A DNA stretch of 64,000 bases from contig JAVMKO010000001.1 in assembly GCA_032164245.1 (NCBI GenBank), positions 78,489,892 through 78,553,891 of the forward strand, given 5' to 3'. A program made the translations under genes and the position numbers. Position 1 is the first letter of the stretch, and every line of letters starts with the position of its first letter. Of this stretch, positions 22,501 to 33,174 are shown piece after piece. The notes below the pieces were generated by a model. That model had not been told where the DNA came from, searched no databases, and saw nothing but the letters and a program-made list of their open reading frames with translations. The DNA is from Sternotherus odoratus (lineage: Eukaryota; Chordata; Testudines; Kinosternidae).

Positions 22501-23570
22501 CTAAAATTTCTCCCTCAAGGCATCCCTAATCCTTGCAGCCCTGTGGTGGGCCCCTCTAATAGCCCTGCTTTCTGGCTGTTCAAATTCAACCTCCAGGTGT
22601 TGAATCTCTGAGTTCCATGCATGATTGAATCTTTCACCCTTCCCTTCACAAATATTATGGAGGGTACAGCATGCGGATATAACCACAGGGATGTTGTCAT
22701 TGGCCAGGTCCAGTTTCCCATACAGAGAGTGTCAGTGGCCCTTTAAATGGCCCAAAGCACACTCCACAGTCATTCTGCACTGACTCAGCCTGTTGTTGAA
22801 CTGCTCCTTGCCTCTGTCAAGGCTTCCTTCGTGAGCCACATCATTAGAGTAAGCGGGGTCTCCAAGGATCACAGTGGGCATTTTGACTTCCCCTACTTCA
22901 GGGGTGGGCAAACCTTTTGGCCCAAGAGCCACATCAGTTTTTTGCAAAATTATATGGAGGGCTGGGTCAGGAAGGCCCCGCCCCCAATACAGCCCCTTCC
23001 ACTTCCCATCCCCTGACTGCCCCTTCCAGAGACTCCCTACCCAATTCTCCTGCTCCCTGTCCCATGACTGTCCCGCCCCCTATCCATGCTCCCGCCCCCT
23101 AACCACCACTCTGGAACCACACCCCATCCAACCCACTCTGCTCCCTGACTGCCCCCTCCAGAGGGCCCCCCCAACCACCACCCCAGAACCCCACCCCATG
23201 TCCCCCAACTTACCATAGCTGCTCAGTGCAGCTCTGAGGGAAAGGGGGGAGCATGCAGCCCCAGGCCCCTGGAGCGCTGTCCGCGCGGCATGGCTTCAGG
23301 AGAGGGGCCAGGGGAAGCCTCCCCAGCTGGGGAGCTGGACGGGATGGTCTCGCAGGCCGTAATTTGCCCACCCCTGCCCTACAGTGATCTTCTGATCTGG
23401 GAAAAAAGTCTGGGCTTGTGGCTTCCGGAGCAGGCCAGTGTTCTGAGAGATGTGTGCATCATGCACCTTTCCAGGCCAGCCTGCGTTTTAATGTCAATGA
23501 AACACCCACGGTGACCCACAGGCGCCTGTGTAGCTGGATATACTACTTGTGTCTTGGATGTTCCAGTCAT
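22501..23570 (-). pseudogene. Harbinger DDE transposase, interrupted by a hAT and a stop
   Basis: Read on the minus strand, the N-terminal piece (23570-23377) has 'VGHRGCFIDI' and 'SLRTLACSGSHKP'. The frame is then split by the hAT at 23376-22899, and the C-terminal piece continues with 'VILGDPAYS', 'KEQFNNRLSQCRMTVECALG' and 'ACCTLHNICEGKGE'. The second catalytic Asp (in LGDPAY) and the Glu (in VECALG) are present. The first catalytic position reads Gly in 'VGHRG', where Asp is expected. One in-frame TGA lies at 22729-22731 (a TGG in the family). This is the enzyme that cuts and joins the transposon; this copy cannot be active. Confidence 0.85.
22899..23376. mobile_element. Non-autonomous hAT inserted in the Harbinger transposase
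   Basis: The ends are 'caggggtgggcaaacc' and 'atttgcccacccctg'. The flanking 8-mers are 'ccctactt' (22891-22898) and 'ccctacag' (23377-23384), six of eight identical. The interior is C-rich and has no gene. It is younger than the Harbinger copy it interrupts. Confidence 0.85.
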
Positions 23571-23576
23571 TTGAAA

Positions 23577-24377
23577 GGGAGTTGCATGAAAGTACTGCTA
23601 TGAGTTTTAAATATTCATGTTTAATCTGATTGTTAATTATTTGGATAATTGAGGCTCTTAGTTTTGTCCTTTACTATTGCTCAGAGATTCAAGAGGAAAA
23701 CTCCTCAGTTTGTTTATTCTGTGTAGTTGACAACATTTTAAGATTTTCTCCATAGTAAACTTTCACTATTTACATGGATTTTTTGCATAATGGGGGAAGA
23801 TGGCAACTTTTTAGGTGTGAAAATGTGTGTAAACCCCACAAATGGTCAGGTGAATGCATGCATGTAGTCCCTGAAATTACTTTACTCATTTTAAGAAACT
23901 GACTAGATTTCAAGTTGATAATTAATCTTTTAAAACTATATATTGCTATAAAACCAAGTGACCCCTTAAAAAGAGATCAGCAGGGAAGCTGAGTAAATGT
24001 GGTTAACTGGAAGATTGATTCTGTTTACCTTTTCTAATCTTATGATGTTTACCCTGCTTGAAAATGTGGGAATTGAATTACCAATAGGTTGAGGATGCTG
24101 ACCTGGTAGATGGGTAGAAAGGAGGAGGAGGGGGTGACCATGCTCAGAAGCATGACTAGCAAGCAGACTCAGCAATGATTGTGTTGAGGAGAAGAAAACG
24201 CCACATGTGTTTTTAACCCAGTGGGTGTCCTGGGTTTGAATTGAACTTGGTTGAAAATGAATTCTAACAAAGATCTAGAAATACTATTGGTTTTAAATGT
24301 AGAGACCATATACAGCCAGGGAGGTGGGATAGTTCACTGTATAATAAGTACCAAATATGTGTTCTCTGTCCCTTCAG
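23577..24377. other. Intron upstream of the MRTFA exon
   Basis: Single-copy-looking intron. It ends with 'ctgtcccttcag', the acceptor of the exon at 24378. Confidence 0.6.
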
Positions 24378-24642
24378 CAGGTTGCCATCACGAAAGCCAA
24401 AGTGGATTTCTCCGGGGTGGTGTGCCTGCCCCCTTCCGCCATTGCTGGGAATGGGCTGGACGGAGGAGGGGCTGGCGAAAATGATGATGAACCGGTGCTG
24501 GTGTCGCTTTCTGCGGCGCCAAGCCCCCAGAGCGAAGCTGTTGCCAATGAGCTGCAGGAGCTCTCCCTGCAGCCCGAGCTGACCCTGAACCTTCACCATG
24601 GCCGAAATCCCAATCTCCCACCACTAAGTGAGAGGAAGAATG
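24378..24642 (+). CDS. MRTFA: MRTFA (MKL1/MAL) exon with the full-length MAL start
   Basis: MRTFA shuttles between cytoplasm and nucleus, binds G-actin through RPEL motifs, and coactivates SRF when actin polymerises. This exon encodes the N-terminus of the long form, ahead of the RPEL region. In frame with 'CAG GTT GCC' it reads 'VAITKAKVDFSGVVC', then from the CTG at 24426 'LPPSAIAGNGLDGGGAGEND', 'EPVLVSLSAAPSPQSEAV', 'NELQELSLQPELTL', 'RNPNLPPLSERKN'. From the CTG to the donor are 72 codons plus one base, which by my memory of the family is exactly the mammalian length. The known full-length protein starts at this Leu (CUG) codon; no in-frame ATG is available nearby. The acceptor is a tandem 'cagcag', so the exon may start at 24378 or 24381. 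The donor is 'ATG|gtaagt'. The sequence is under clear constraint, unlike everything around it. Confidence 0.95.
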
Positions 24643-25385
24643 GTAAGTGGAACAGTTCTCTGTGATGTCTTTGTGCCTGGTAACCAGGCTTCAGCCGATA
24701 CAGCAAGTTGACAGACCTGGTTCGTGCTTTGAATACAGTATCCCTTACATTTATAATAATTAATGTGAACAGTTTGTAATCCAGAGCAGGTATAACTATG
24801 GGAAACTGTGGCAGAGCAGAGGAAGATTGACTTTTAAGGAGAAGGATTGGTAACTTTTTTTTGTTGGCTTTTGAAGTCCCAGAGGGCTCTAACAATGAAT
24901 GCTTGTGGGTTATTGGCCTGTGTAATTGGCAGAATAACTATCACATGCTGTGTGCTGATTAAGAATTGTGCAAGATGAAAAGATAAAAGCAAAGGAAGTA
25001 TCTTCTCATCTTTAGACTATCTTCTTGGAGCCGGCGACTCTTCTATGAGTCGTGTTTGCCTGTGTTCAGTCAGTGAGAAATCCTTCTTTCCGTGACGGGC
25101 TAAAATGGCCAGTTAGGTTTATTGAAGTTGTAAAGGATCCTGAATTCAGAAACAGCAGATAAATTAAGATGATATGTGAGGACACAAATTACCTAGGGCC
25201 TGATTCTTCAAGGTACAGTTGATGCCGAATGCTCAAGCCTCACAGACACCTTTTGTTTATAATTGCAGCCCAACAAATCTCAAATTTGGAAACTTTAAAT
25301 GGCTGTGGAGGCCATTGCTCAACATTTAGGGAAAATGACTTTTAATTAACTATGTGGGCTTAATTTGGGGCAGGGAGACTTCTCA
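24643..25385. other. Intron downstream of the MRTFA exon
   Basis: Single-copy-looking intron; no further exon or repeat supported. Confidence 0.55.
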
Positions 25386-25460
25386 TCAGAATGGATAAAA
25401 ACATTTGATTTAAGAAAAAATTAATTTAAACCAAAAAAAATGCAAATACAGGTTTAGTAT

Positions 25461-26455
25461 GTACTAGCGAAAATACCTGGCGTTGCTCGGATCCGTCGGA
25501 GGTGTGGAGGGGGCAGAGAGCTGAGCGAGTGCGGGGTCCGTTGGAGGGGGCAGAGAACAAACCCGACACCCCCACCTCACCCCCCCCGACCAAACCTGAC
25601 ACCCCCACCACACTTACCCCTCGACCAACCCCGACTCACATTTTCACCCCCCCCAACCCAACACCCCCATGTCACCCCCCTGACCAACACCCACACCTCA
25701 CCCCCTGTAGACCAAACCTGACACACCCACCTCACTTTCCCCCCCCCAACCAAACCCGACCCCCCTACCTACCACCACAAACAAACCCGACACCCACACC
25801 TCACTTACCCCTCGACCAACCCCGACCCCCCTCCTCACCCCCCCAACAAACCCAACACCCCCATCTTACCCCCCACCTTACCCCCCACCAACCCCAACAC
25901 CCCCTGACCAACCCCAACACCCACACCTCACCCACCCCGACACCTTTCCACCCCCCCAGACCAAACCCAACACCCCCGGCTCACTTACCCCCCCGACCAA
26001 ACCCGACACCCCTACCTCACTTACCCCCCCCCCCCCCCCCCCCGACCAAACCCGACACCCCTACCTCACTTACCCAAACCCAACTCGGGTCCGTCGGAGG
26101 TGGGGAGGGGGCAGAGAGCTGAGCGAGTGCGGGGTCCGTTGGAGGGGGGAGGGGCAGAGAGCTGAGCGAGTGCGGGGTCCGTTGGAGGAGGTATTATGAC
26201 ATCACAACTATGTCACAGAGAACAGCAGCTGCCCAGCTGATGTGATTGGCCTTTAAATAATTTCACCCCTGGGGGGCGTCAGAGGTGAGATTTGAAATTT
26301 TTTTGACTCTTACCCTGATTAGGACCCTAAGACAGTACCTATAACTGTACCAAATTTCAAGTCTCTAGCTCAAACGGTGTGGAAGGAGTAAGTGCACGTA
26401 CATACACGCACGCATGCATACACGCATACACCATTTGACTTTTTTATATATATAG
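25461..26455 (+). mobile_element. Unclassified insert with a C-rich array and an AT tail
   Basis: It begins 'actagcgaaaatacctggcg' and ends with 'aaatttcaagtctctagctc', a CA/CG-rich microsatellite and 'tatatatatag'. The directional 3' tail suggests a retroposon rather than a DNA transposon, possibly RTE-like, but I see no coding sequence. The outer parts carry two to three copies of 'gagctgagcgagtgcggggt' (25517, 26115 and about 26159) flanking the C-rich array. Confidence 0.5.
25546..26084. repeat. C-rich minisatellite
   Basis: Degenerate units of 'gaccaaacccgacaccccta' plus 'cctcacttaccccc' repeat about 14 times with variable C runs, including one of about 24 C near 26020. The 206-codon Pro/Thr-rich open frame across it is a by-product. 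Confidence 0.85.
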
Positions 26456-27372
26456 ATTTAACAATGTATTTAAAATGACATAGGGTTTCAACTTTATATT
26501 TAAATACCTAAGCTGCATATCTATTAAAATAATTTAATATTAATACCAAAAAAAATTATGCAGTACATCCTTGCTGCAAAGTTTTAAAGAACTTGCTGGC
26601 TAAGCACCTGGAACCAGTTTGTTGAATTGCTACATCAATTCTGAGAGCAGTAGCCTCTTTTGCTGGTGCCAAGAGAATATTTTCTTTATTTCAGTTTATT
26701 CGACTAGTTCAGTTCAATGACTAATTCATCCAAAGTTAAGAAACCTATTGGATGTTGAAAAGTAGGAAAGCTTGTTTTCCTTTCCCAATCTATAAATTTT
26801 AAAATCAAAGTGTGAAGATAAAATCTACTAGTTTTAAAATCTTGAAGGTTCGTAACCAGAATCAGTTTACAATTCTCTAACTATAAATAAATCAGTTTGT
26901 TTTAAATGCAGAACATGTTTTAATAAACTTTTTGATAAATATTTGTATTTAATACAAAATTTAGATGTTTTTATGCATTTTTAATTTGAATTTCATCCGA
27001 ATAGAGTTTGGCCCAAATCACAAGTAATAAATTAATCACCTACTAAAAAGAAAATGTGCATCACTCAGTTTTTGAAGATGATAAAAAATGTAAAATTTAA
27101 GAATCTGAATAAATGTAAATTTAGCTATGTAATGCTTAAATGTGTATAGATATACTTTATCTTCATGGTTAGCAAAAAGAAGCACCAACCTTAGTGTAGA
27201 AGTTTTATTTAGTGGCAAATAAACACATTTTAATGGATACCAACCAGTTAGAATCAGTCTTTCTTTAGAAAAACAAAATCTACAAATGCAGAATGTGATT
27301 AAAATCAGTTATTTCAATCAAGGTTTTCTGCTTGCTGATTGAAATCATGATTAAAATTGATGATTTTAGTCA

Positions 27373-28212
27373 AAGTATTCTGCTTTTTGGGCTTATCAAT
27401 TTTTGTGACTCAGGAAGGCTGGGAATGCCTTTCTGTGGAGGCTAACCCCAGTTACCTTTGTCACCTAGAGAGGTTTTCCTTAGCGACAAAAGTAAAATCT
27501 TTTAGATGGGACAGAAAGGAAGGCAAAGGGAATTATTCTTCCCAGCCCTTTCCCCTTATGCTGTGATTGTAATGTCTGCAGTTGAATGTATTCTAATGGA
27601 TGTTATGTTCTTTTTCGTGAGACACATCTCCTTGAGGTACAGCAGTTCTTAAGGACCGAGTCTGTAGCTATATCACTGTGGGCTGTCCTGTACTTAGCAC
27701 AAACAAGTTAAACAGGGCTGGGTCTGGAAAGTACTTGAATAGGAGCACCTCTCCACCCACATCTTTCCTCAACGGGAAACGAAGGGTGCTGCAGGAAATT
27801 GGTAATGATTATGTGGTTCTCTGTCAGGTTGATACTGAAACAGTATCCAAAATGATAGGGGGAATTATGTTTGCTGGAGGGTGCTTTCAGACAAGACTTA
27901 AAGTCCAGCATCTATAGATGGTCATGTTCACTAAAGATAACTTGTACTGTTTTCCTAAGAACTACAAATGTTAGTCCTGGTGACAGGTCAGATTCCCAAG
28001 ATGGGTAACCTAACTACTTAAATTCCCCATACAATTTCAAATGTATACAGTATTCTTCACTCCTAAAGTTGTGGTTTGTTGCTTTGTGCTTCTGGAACAG
28101 CTGCTGTGTTTCATTTGTGGGCAAAGTGATTTGGGTGTGTACTTAATGCATGCACATGCCCATTCTGTCTATAAGATACTGTAGTATGAAAGCTGTGACA
28201 TAAATACAAGTA
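27373..28212. other. Intronic DNA, nothing recognised
   Basis: No exon or repeat family supported. Confidence 0.5.
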
Positions 28213-28364
28213 CAGTGAAACCTCGATATAACGGACTAATTCGGGCGAGGGGGTGTCCGTTAAAGCCGAAAGTCCGTTATTTAATAATTTTTAAAAATAA
28301 TTAAATAACAGGACTTTTGGCTTTAATGGACACACCCTCACCCGAATTAGTCCGTTATATAGAG

Positions 28365-28729
28365 CAGTGGTCCCCAACCTTTTGATCGCCGCGGACCGGT
28401 CATCGCGGCGGATCAATGCTTCCGGCCCGGGGGGGGTGATTTCTATTTTTCACTCTCTGCCGCGGACCGTTGTATGTCCGCCGAAAACCCGCAGAATTCG
28501 GTTGCTCAGCTTAAATTTTTTTATTTCGGCGCGGCGGGCTCCTGTATGTCCGCCGAAAAGCCGCAGGAAACGGTGGGAAAGGCGCAAAATGCGGAAGTTT
28601 TGATCGAACCGGAAGGGAAGCCGCCGGATGCGGAAGGGAAGGCGGCACGGAGGGGAACATGGCCGCGGCCCGGTACCAAATGCTCCACGGACCGGTACCG
28701 GTCCGCGGACCGGGGGTTGGGGACCACTA
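28365..28729. mobile_element. Non-autonomous hAT with perfect 8-bp target duplication
   Basis: The ends are 'cagtggtccccaacc' and 'ggttggggaccacta'. The 8-mer 'atatagag' is found exactly on both sides (28357-28364 and 28730-28737). The perfect duplication makes this one of the younger hAT copies here. GC-rich interior with 'cgcggaccg' repeats; no gene. Confidence 0.95.
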
Positions 28730-28745
28730 ATATAGAGGTTTTACT

Positions 28746-29995
28746 TATCACGGCCGGGAGCCGTGAGTCAGCCTGCCCGGCGGCAGCCAGCAGCCCGCCC
28801 GCCCGGGACCCCGGCTGCTGGGACCCGGGCGGGAGCCGTCAACCCGCCCGCCCGGGACCCCGGCTGCTGGGACCCGGGCGGGAGCCGTCAACCCGCCCGC
28901 CCGGGACCCCGGCTGCTGGGACCCGGGCGGGAGCCGTCAACCCGCCCGCCCGGGTCCCGGCTGCTGGGACCCGGGCGGGAGCCGTCAACCCGCCCGCCCG
29001 GGTCCCGGCTGCTGGGACCCGGGCGGGAGCCGTCAACCCGCCCGCCCGGGTCCCGGCTGCTGGGACCCGGGCGGGAGCCGTCAACCCGCCCGCCCGGGTC
29101 CCGGCTGCTGGGACCCGGGCGGGAGCCGTCAACCCGCCCGCCCGGGTCCCGGCTGCTGGGACCCGGGCGGCAGCCAGTGGCCCGCCCGCCCGCCCGGATC
29201 CCGGCTGCTGGGACCCGGGCGGCAGCCAGTGGCCCGCCCGCCCGCCCGGATCCCGGCTGCTGGGACCCGGGCGGCAGCCAGTGGCCCGCCCGCCCGCCCG
29301 GGTCCCGGCTGCTGGGACCCGGGCGGCAGCCAGTGGCCCGCCCGCCCGCCCGGGTCCCGGCAGCCGGGACCCGGGCGGGCTGGCAGCGGGGAGCCGGGAG
29401 CAGCCAGCCCGCCCGCTGCCTGGACCGGGGAGGCAGCGGGGAGCCTGGAGCCGGCAGCCAGCCAGCCCGCCCGCAGGCGGGAGCCGGGAGCTGCCAGCCC
29501 GCCCGCAGGCGGGAGCCGGGAGCTGCCTGCCAGCCCGCCCGCAGGCGGGAGCCGGGAGCTGCCTGCCAGCCCGCCCGCAGGCGGGAGCCGGGAGCTGCCT
29601 GCCAGCCCGCCCGCAGGCGGGAGCCGGGAGCTGCCTGCCAGCCCGCCCGCAGGCGGGAGCCGGGAGCTGCCTGCCAGCCCGCCCGCAGGCGGGAGCCGGG
29701 AGCTGCCAGCCAGCCCGCCCGCAGGCGGGAGCCGGGAGCTGCCAGCCAGCCCGCCCGCAGGCGGGAGCCGGGAGCTGCCAGCCAGCCCGCCCGCAGGCGG
29801 GAGCCGGGAGCTGCCAGCCAGCCCGCCCGCAGGCGGGAGCCGGGAGCTGCCAGCCAGCCCGCCCGCAGGCGGGAGCCGGCAGCCAGCCAGCCCGCCCGCA
29901 GGCGGGAGCCGGCAGCCAGCCAGCCCGCCCGCACGCGGGAGCCGGCAGCCAGCCAGCCCGCCCGCAGGTGGGACCCGGGCGGGAGCCGGCAGCCC
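28746..29995. repeat. Very GC-rich minisatellite in two unit types (48-52 bp, then 36 bp)
   Basis: Up to about 29390 the unit is 48-52 bp, containing 'ggctgctgggacccgggcgg' and 'agccgtcaacccgcccg' or 'agccagtggcccgcccg', about 12 copies. From about 29400 to 29995 the unit is 36 bp, containing 'cccgcaggcgggagccggga' and 'gctgcctgccag' or 'gctgccagccag', about 15 copies. Both share 'gcgggagccg' and 'agcccgcccg'. Periods divisible by three keep up to six frames open, giving spurious frames of 281-509 codons. The 1.2-kb block is dense in CpG. Confidence 0.95.
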
Positions 29996-30086
29996 CCGAA
30001 TAACGGATTTTGGATGCATCGGAAATTTTGTCCGTTGCATCCAAAGTCTGTTAAATCGGGGTCCGTTAAATTGAGGGTTTACTGTA

Positions 30087-30784
30087 TCTGCAAACTATCT
30101 CAGTGTAAAAGGACACCCTGTTTAATGGTTCGTGAGTCTCTGCAATGAATGATTTTGTTTGTGACATAATACTTTAATGCATTTTAGATCAATACATTTG
30201 TTCTTTAAAAATGTCTTTATAGAAGATATTTAAATGGAGTTCTTAGTGACATTGATGGGATATTGATATTGATGATCGATACTGACCACTGTAGTTGTTT
30301 ATGTAGGTGTGACTATATTTACAGTTATACCTTTTGTTTTAACATTAATAAAAAAACTCAGCTGTTCTGCCAGTTGGGTTGACATTTGATTGCCTGAACA
30401 TTCCTTAGCTTTATCAAATTGACTAGGGAAAAATGCCTTTTGCAATGGAACTGCTTCTGTCACAGCTGACCAAACCCAAGATATTGAGCTGGGGTAGGGT
30501 GTTGAGGAGAGATCTTAAAATGACAGAGAAATGTTGGAGGTGCCTGTGTTTGTTAAAGGATATTCCATTTGCAGTTGCAGACAGGCACTGCTGACTCAGA
30601 GCTGAGCTAACTACTAGTGTCTAATGGGTTTCTAAGGGAGGTTAAGACTTCATGTTCCTTAAGCTTATAAAAGACTCTTTTCTCTTTGCTAGTATATGTT
30701 TACAGGAATAAATGTCACGTGCAGTTACACTAAACAACCATTACTAGGACTAATCCATGTGCTTCAGGGCATAAATTGATCATT
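30087..30784. other. Intronic DNA, nothing recognised
   Basis: AT-rich DNA without a supported feature. Confidence 0.5.
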
Positions 30785-30965
30785 AGTTGAGGTCAAGAAG
30801 AGACTTCTCCACACAGTATAGTATTGCACAATTTTAAATGTATAATGGGAGTTGACACTTTTCTCTGGAGCATTTGCCATTGGCTGCTCTTGGGAACAGA
30901 GAATCCTGGACTAAATACGTGGTCAGTCTGTTCTAGTGTGGCAGATTCTATGTTCTTACTGCTGC
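30785..30965 (+). mobile_element. CR1 LINE 3' end fragment, second subfamily
   Basis: The order 'ggagcatttgccattggctg', 'ctggactaaatacgtggtca', 'gtctgttctagtgtggcaga', 'ttctatgttctta' matches the 3' untranslated end of amniote CR1 copies of the kind that finish in 'cctatgttctta'. Diverged, noncoding, 5'-truncated. Confidence 0.7.
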
Positions 30966-32626
30966 AGCACTGAAATGCAAGAGACTATCAGGTTGTATCC
31001 AAGTTTTCCCAAACAGGGGTTCCTCTCTAGATTTCTCTGAGCTTTCTTACAATTACAAATGATCTTTGTGAACCTCACAGTGAGATGATCTTGGATGTCT
31101 TAGCACCCATAATCATGGTATCTGAGTACCTTTCCCAGCCCTAAAGGCAAAAGATTGGACTTGAGAATTTAATGCAAGTTAGTCACTTTTTTCAGTGAAC
31201 TCCCTGTTTATCTTTTAATTTCAGTCACATGAGAGTGATTACCTCACTCTATCCTTGGTCTCTATCCACTGACCAGTCTTGTCACTAGAAGTCATCATCT
31301 CTCTGTCCTGAGGCCATGTAAAGTGTTCTGGTAGGAGTCTAAGGCTGTCCTGTTTTTTCTTCTCATTGTTGAATGCCTCTGCATTCAGTCATGTCATTCA
31401 GAAAGACACTGCCATTACAGGTTTGGATAGAACCTGATGTTGAGAGTAAGCTTGATGAAGTCAGCGCATTAATAGTAAAGACAGACTTCACTAACTACTT
31501 TTAACTGCCTATTTACTTTGCCGTATCAGTATTTGACAGTATTTTTAACCTTTATTTATTTATTTATTCCAAAACACTAACTTCTGTGCTGTATGGTAAT
31601 CCCCATCAATATTAGTCCAACATTTCCAGCAAGATCTGGGCCTCAAAAAAGCATGAGAAATGTTTGGGCAAGGCATAGTCTTCTAAGACATGTAACTGAC
31701 AATTTATCTGCTAAATCTATCCAAGGCAGACTAGTTATTCTTGTACCAACATACCATTCCTTTTACTCACACAACAGTGAGGGGACTGCAAGCCCATTTG
31801 GAATGTGTGTGAAGGACAAATCAAACATAGCTATGAACTTCCTGCCTTTAGTGTGTGAATGTTACAACATCCTTAGTGTACTTTCCACATTTTAAGTACA
31901 AAATAAGGCAACAACTATCACCTGATGACCAAATACAGGGATTGAGGGCAACCCCCAAAGCGCTACCCACCCTAGAACTAGAACAAATAAAATAAGCTTG
32001 GAGAGACTGTTTTACAAAAAAACATGTCCCTGTGTAATATTATGACAGTTTTCAGTGTTAATTCCAAGTGCTGTTGGCAAATGCAAACTCCACCTTCTTA
32101 AAAACATATTCACAAACCACACTGCAGACTTGTTAAAGGGGATAGTTTATGGCATGATTGTTCTGAAGAAAATAATATCCATGCTGCATATTAAAACTGT
32201 GCCAACTAAAAGTAGGTTTTAAAGCTTAACAAGGTGTTTGTAAACGATGCATGACAACCATTTCTGAATCTGGTTGTAACAAATATTGCTTTGATCGGGG
32301 GTAGGGAGAGTGCTAATATAGGAACATCCACCACCACCACCCTTCATTAAATGAAGTTGAACGCTATTCAGGACATCTAAGATAACATCTGTAACTTAAA
32401 AAACTGTTTAAGTGCAGGAACAAATGTGTTATGAGCTCCCTTAAAACCATTTACAGGGTGCTTATGCAGCAATGTCTAACAAAGTCCAGTCTGCATTAGC
32501 TAGTGTGACAAAAATTTAATTCTGTTTTGTAAACCATTCACTATACTGCACAATGAAAGCTCTCAGATACCTGAGACGCATATATACCTGTTACAAGAAT
32601 AGTGACCACAGAAACTCCACACATTC
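30966..32626. other. Intronic DNA, nothing recognised
   Basis: Single-copy-looking intron; the longest frame (31593-31895) has no recognisable motif or context. Confidence 0.5.
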
Positions 32627-32630
32627 CAAC

Positions 32631-33174
32631 TGTGAGGGTTGAAGAAAGCAAATAATGATAAATGTTGATGCAAATATGTAAAAATCAAAATATAAGATCT
32701 CCATTAGGAAAATGATAGATAGTTATAATTATTGTTTGATGTCAATGTTTTAATAAGGTTATGAAAATGTTTTGAATCAATCATGTAACAAATGGTTTTT
32801 GCACATTTATACAATCACTACCTCATCAAAGTAATATGCTGCTATTGCATGTTCTGTGCACAAGCAATGCAACAATCCTGCAAAAAGGGCGCGAAATTCT
32901 GTCCAATCACGCTGTTCCTACCACGTGCCCGTTCCACGTGAGTAGTCTAAGTCTGCCTAGCAATATGGGATAGCCAATCATGTAACACATAAAGAAACTG
33001 CGTAGTTAACCAAGATTATAAAACTGTAAGTTGAGTGTGGTTGGTGTGGCAGTTTCTTCATGCTTTTGGGCGGCTGCCACCTCGGCCGAATAAACACGTT
33101 TTGTTTTGAGTCTCATTGGTCTCCTTGAACTTATTACTGGTCTCCCTCAATAGCCTAGCGAACATCCCGCTACA
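32631..33174 (+). mobile_element. Solo LTR of an endogenous retrovirus
   Basis: The 544-bp unit begins TGTGAGGG and ends GCTACA, the TG...CA ends of an LTR. 'caac' flanks both sides (32627-32630 and 33175-33178), a 4-bp target duplication. In order it has an A/T-rich U3 start, 'attataaaact' as a TATA-like box near 33015, and 'gaataaacacg' as a polyadenylation signal near 33089, followed by a T-rich and C-rich U5. No internal viral genes lie next to it, so it is the product of LTR-LTR recombination. Confidence 0.75.

Larger units (their letters stand above)
20690..23570. mobile_element. Degenerate PIF/Harbinger transposon with two nested elements
   Basis: The element holds a Myb-like gene on the + strand (about 21039-21440) and a DDE transposase on the minus strand (about 23570-22501), the convergent two-gene plan of Harbinger transposons. 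A probable left end lies at 'ggtcttgactaaacttgcga'. No right terminal repeat was found, so the right boundary is where transposase similarity ends. A MITE (21871-22143) and a hAT (22899-23376) are inserted into it. Confidence 0.8.
25386..27372. mobile_element. AT-rich dispersed element, split by a C-rich insert
   Basis: The right part (27145-27372) aligns by eye with 33535-33786 in the same orientation: shared segments include 'gttagcaaaaa', 'gcaaataaa', 'ggataccaac / ggttaccaac', 'tttctggttgctgatt'-like and 'gattttagtc / gattttaaatcag'. The left part (25386-25460) has the same 'tttgatttaa' style. The piece at 25461-26455 interrupts it. I cannot assign a class; 'tttgatttaaatc' motifs near both ends suggest weak inverted repeats. 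Confidence 0.5.
28213..30084. mobile_element. Tigger-like Tc1/mariner composite expanded by a minisatellite
   Basis: The left end 'cagtgaaacctcgatataac' and the right end 'gttaaattgagggtttactg' are inverted repeats of the pogo/Tigger type. TA flanks both sides (28211-28212 and 30085-30086). The left 150 bp alone folds back on itself (28224-28360) and would end at about 28745 with another copy of the end, so the block could be one MITE followed by the right end of a second. A hAT (28365-28729) is inserted in the left part. No transposase is present. Confidence 0.8.

Noticed and set aside
25502..26122. 206-codon Pro/Thr/His-rich frame on the + strand
   Set aside because: It is a by-product of the C-rich minisatellite; no start context, splice sites or homology.
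28746..29995. CRISPR-like array
   Set aside because: Repeats are contiguous, GC-rich and of variable unit length with no unique spacers; it is a minisatellite in a vertebrate element.
28474..30148. Open frames of 281 to 509 codons on both strands
   Set aside because: They run through a tandem array whose units are multiples of three, so several frames stay open at once. The translations are repeats of Pro, Ala, Gly and Arg without a domain.
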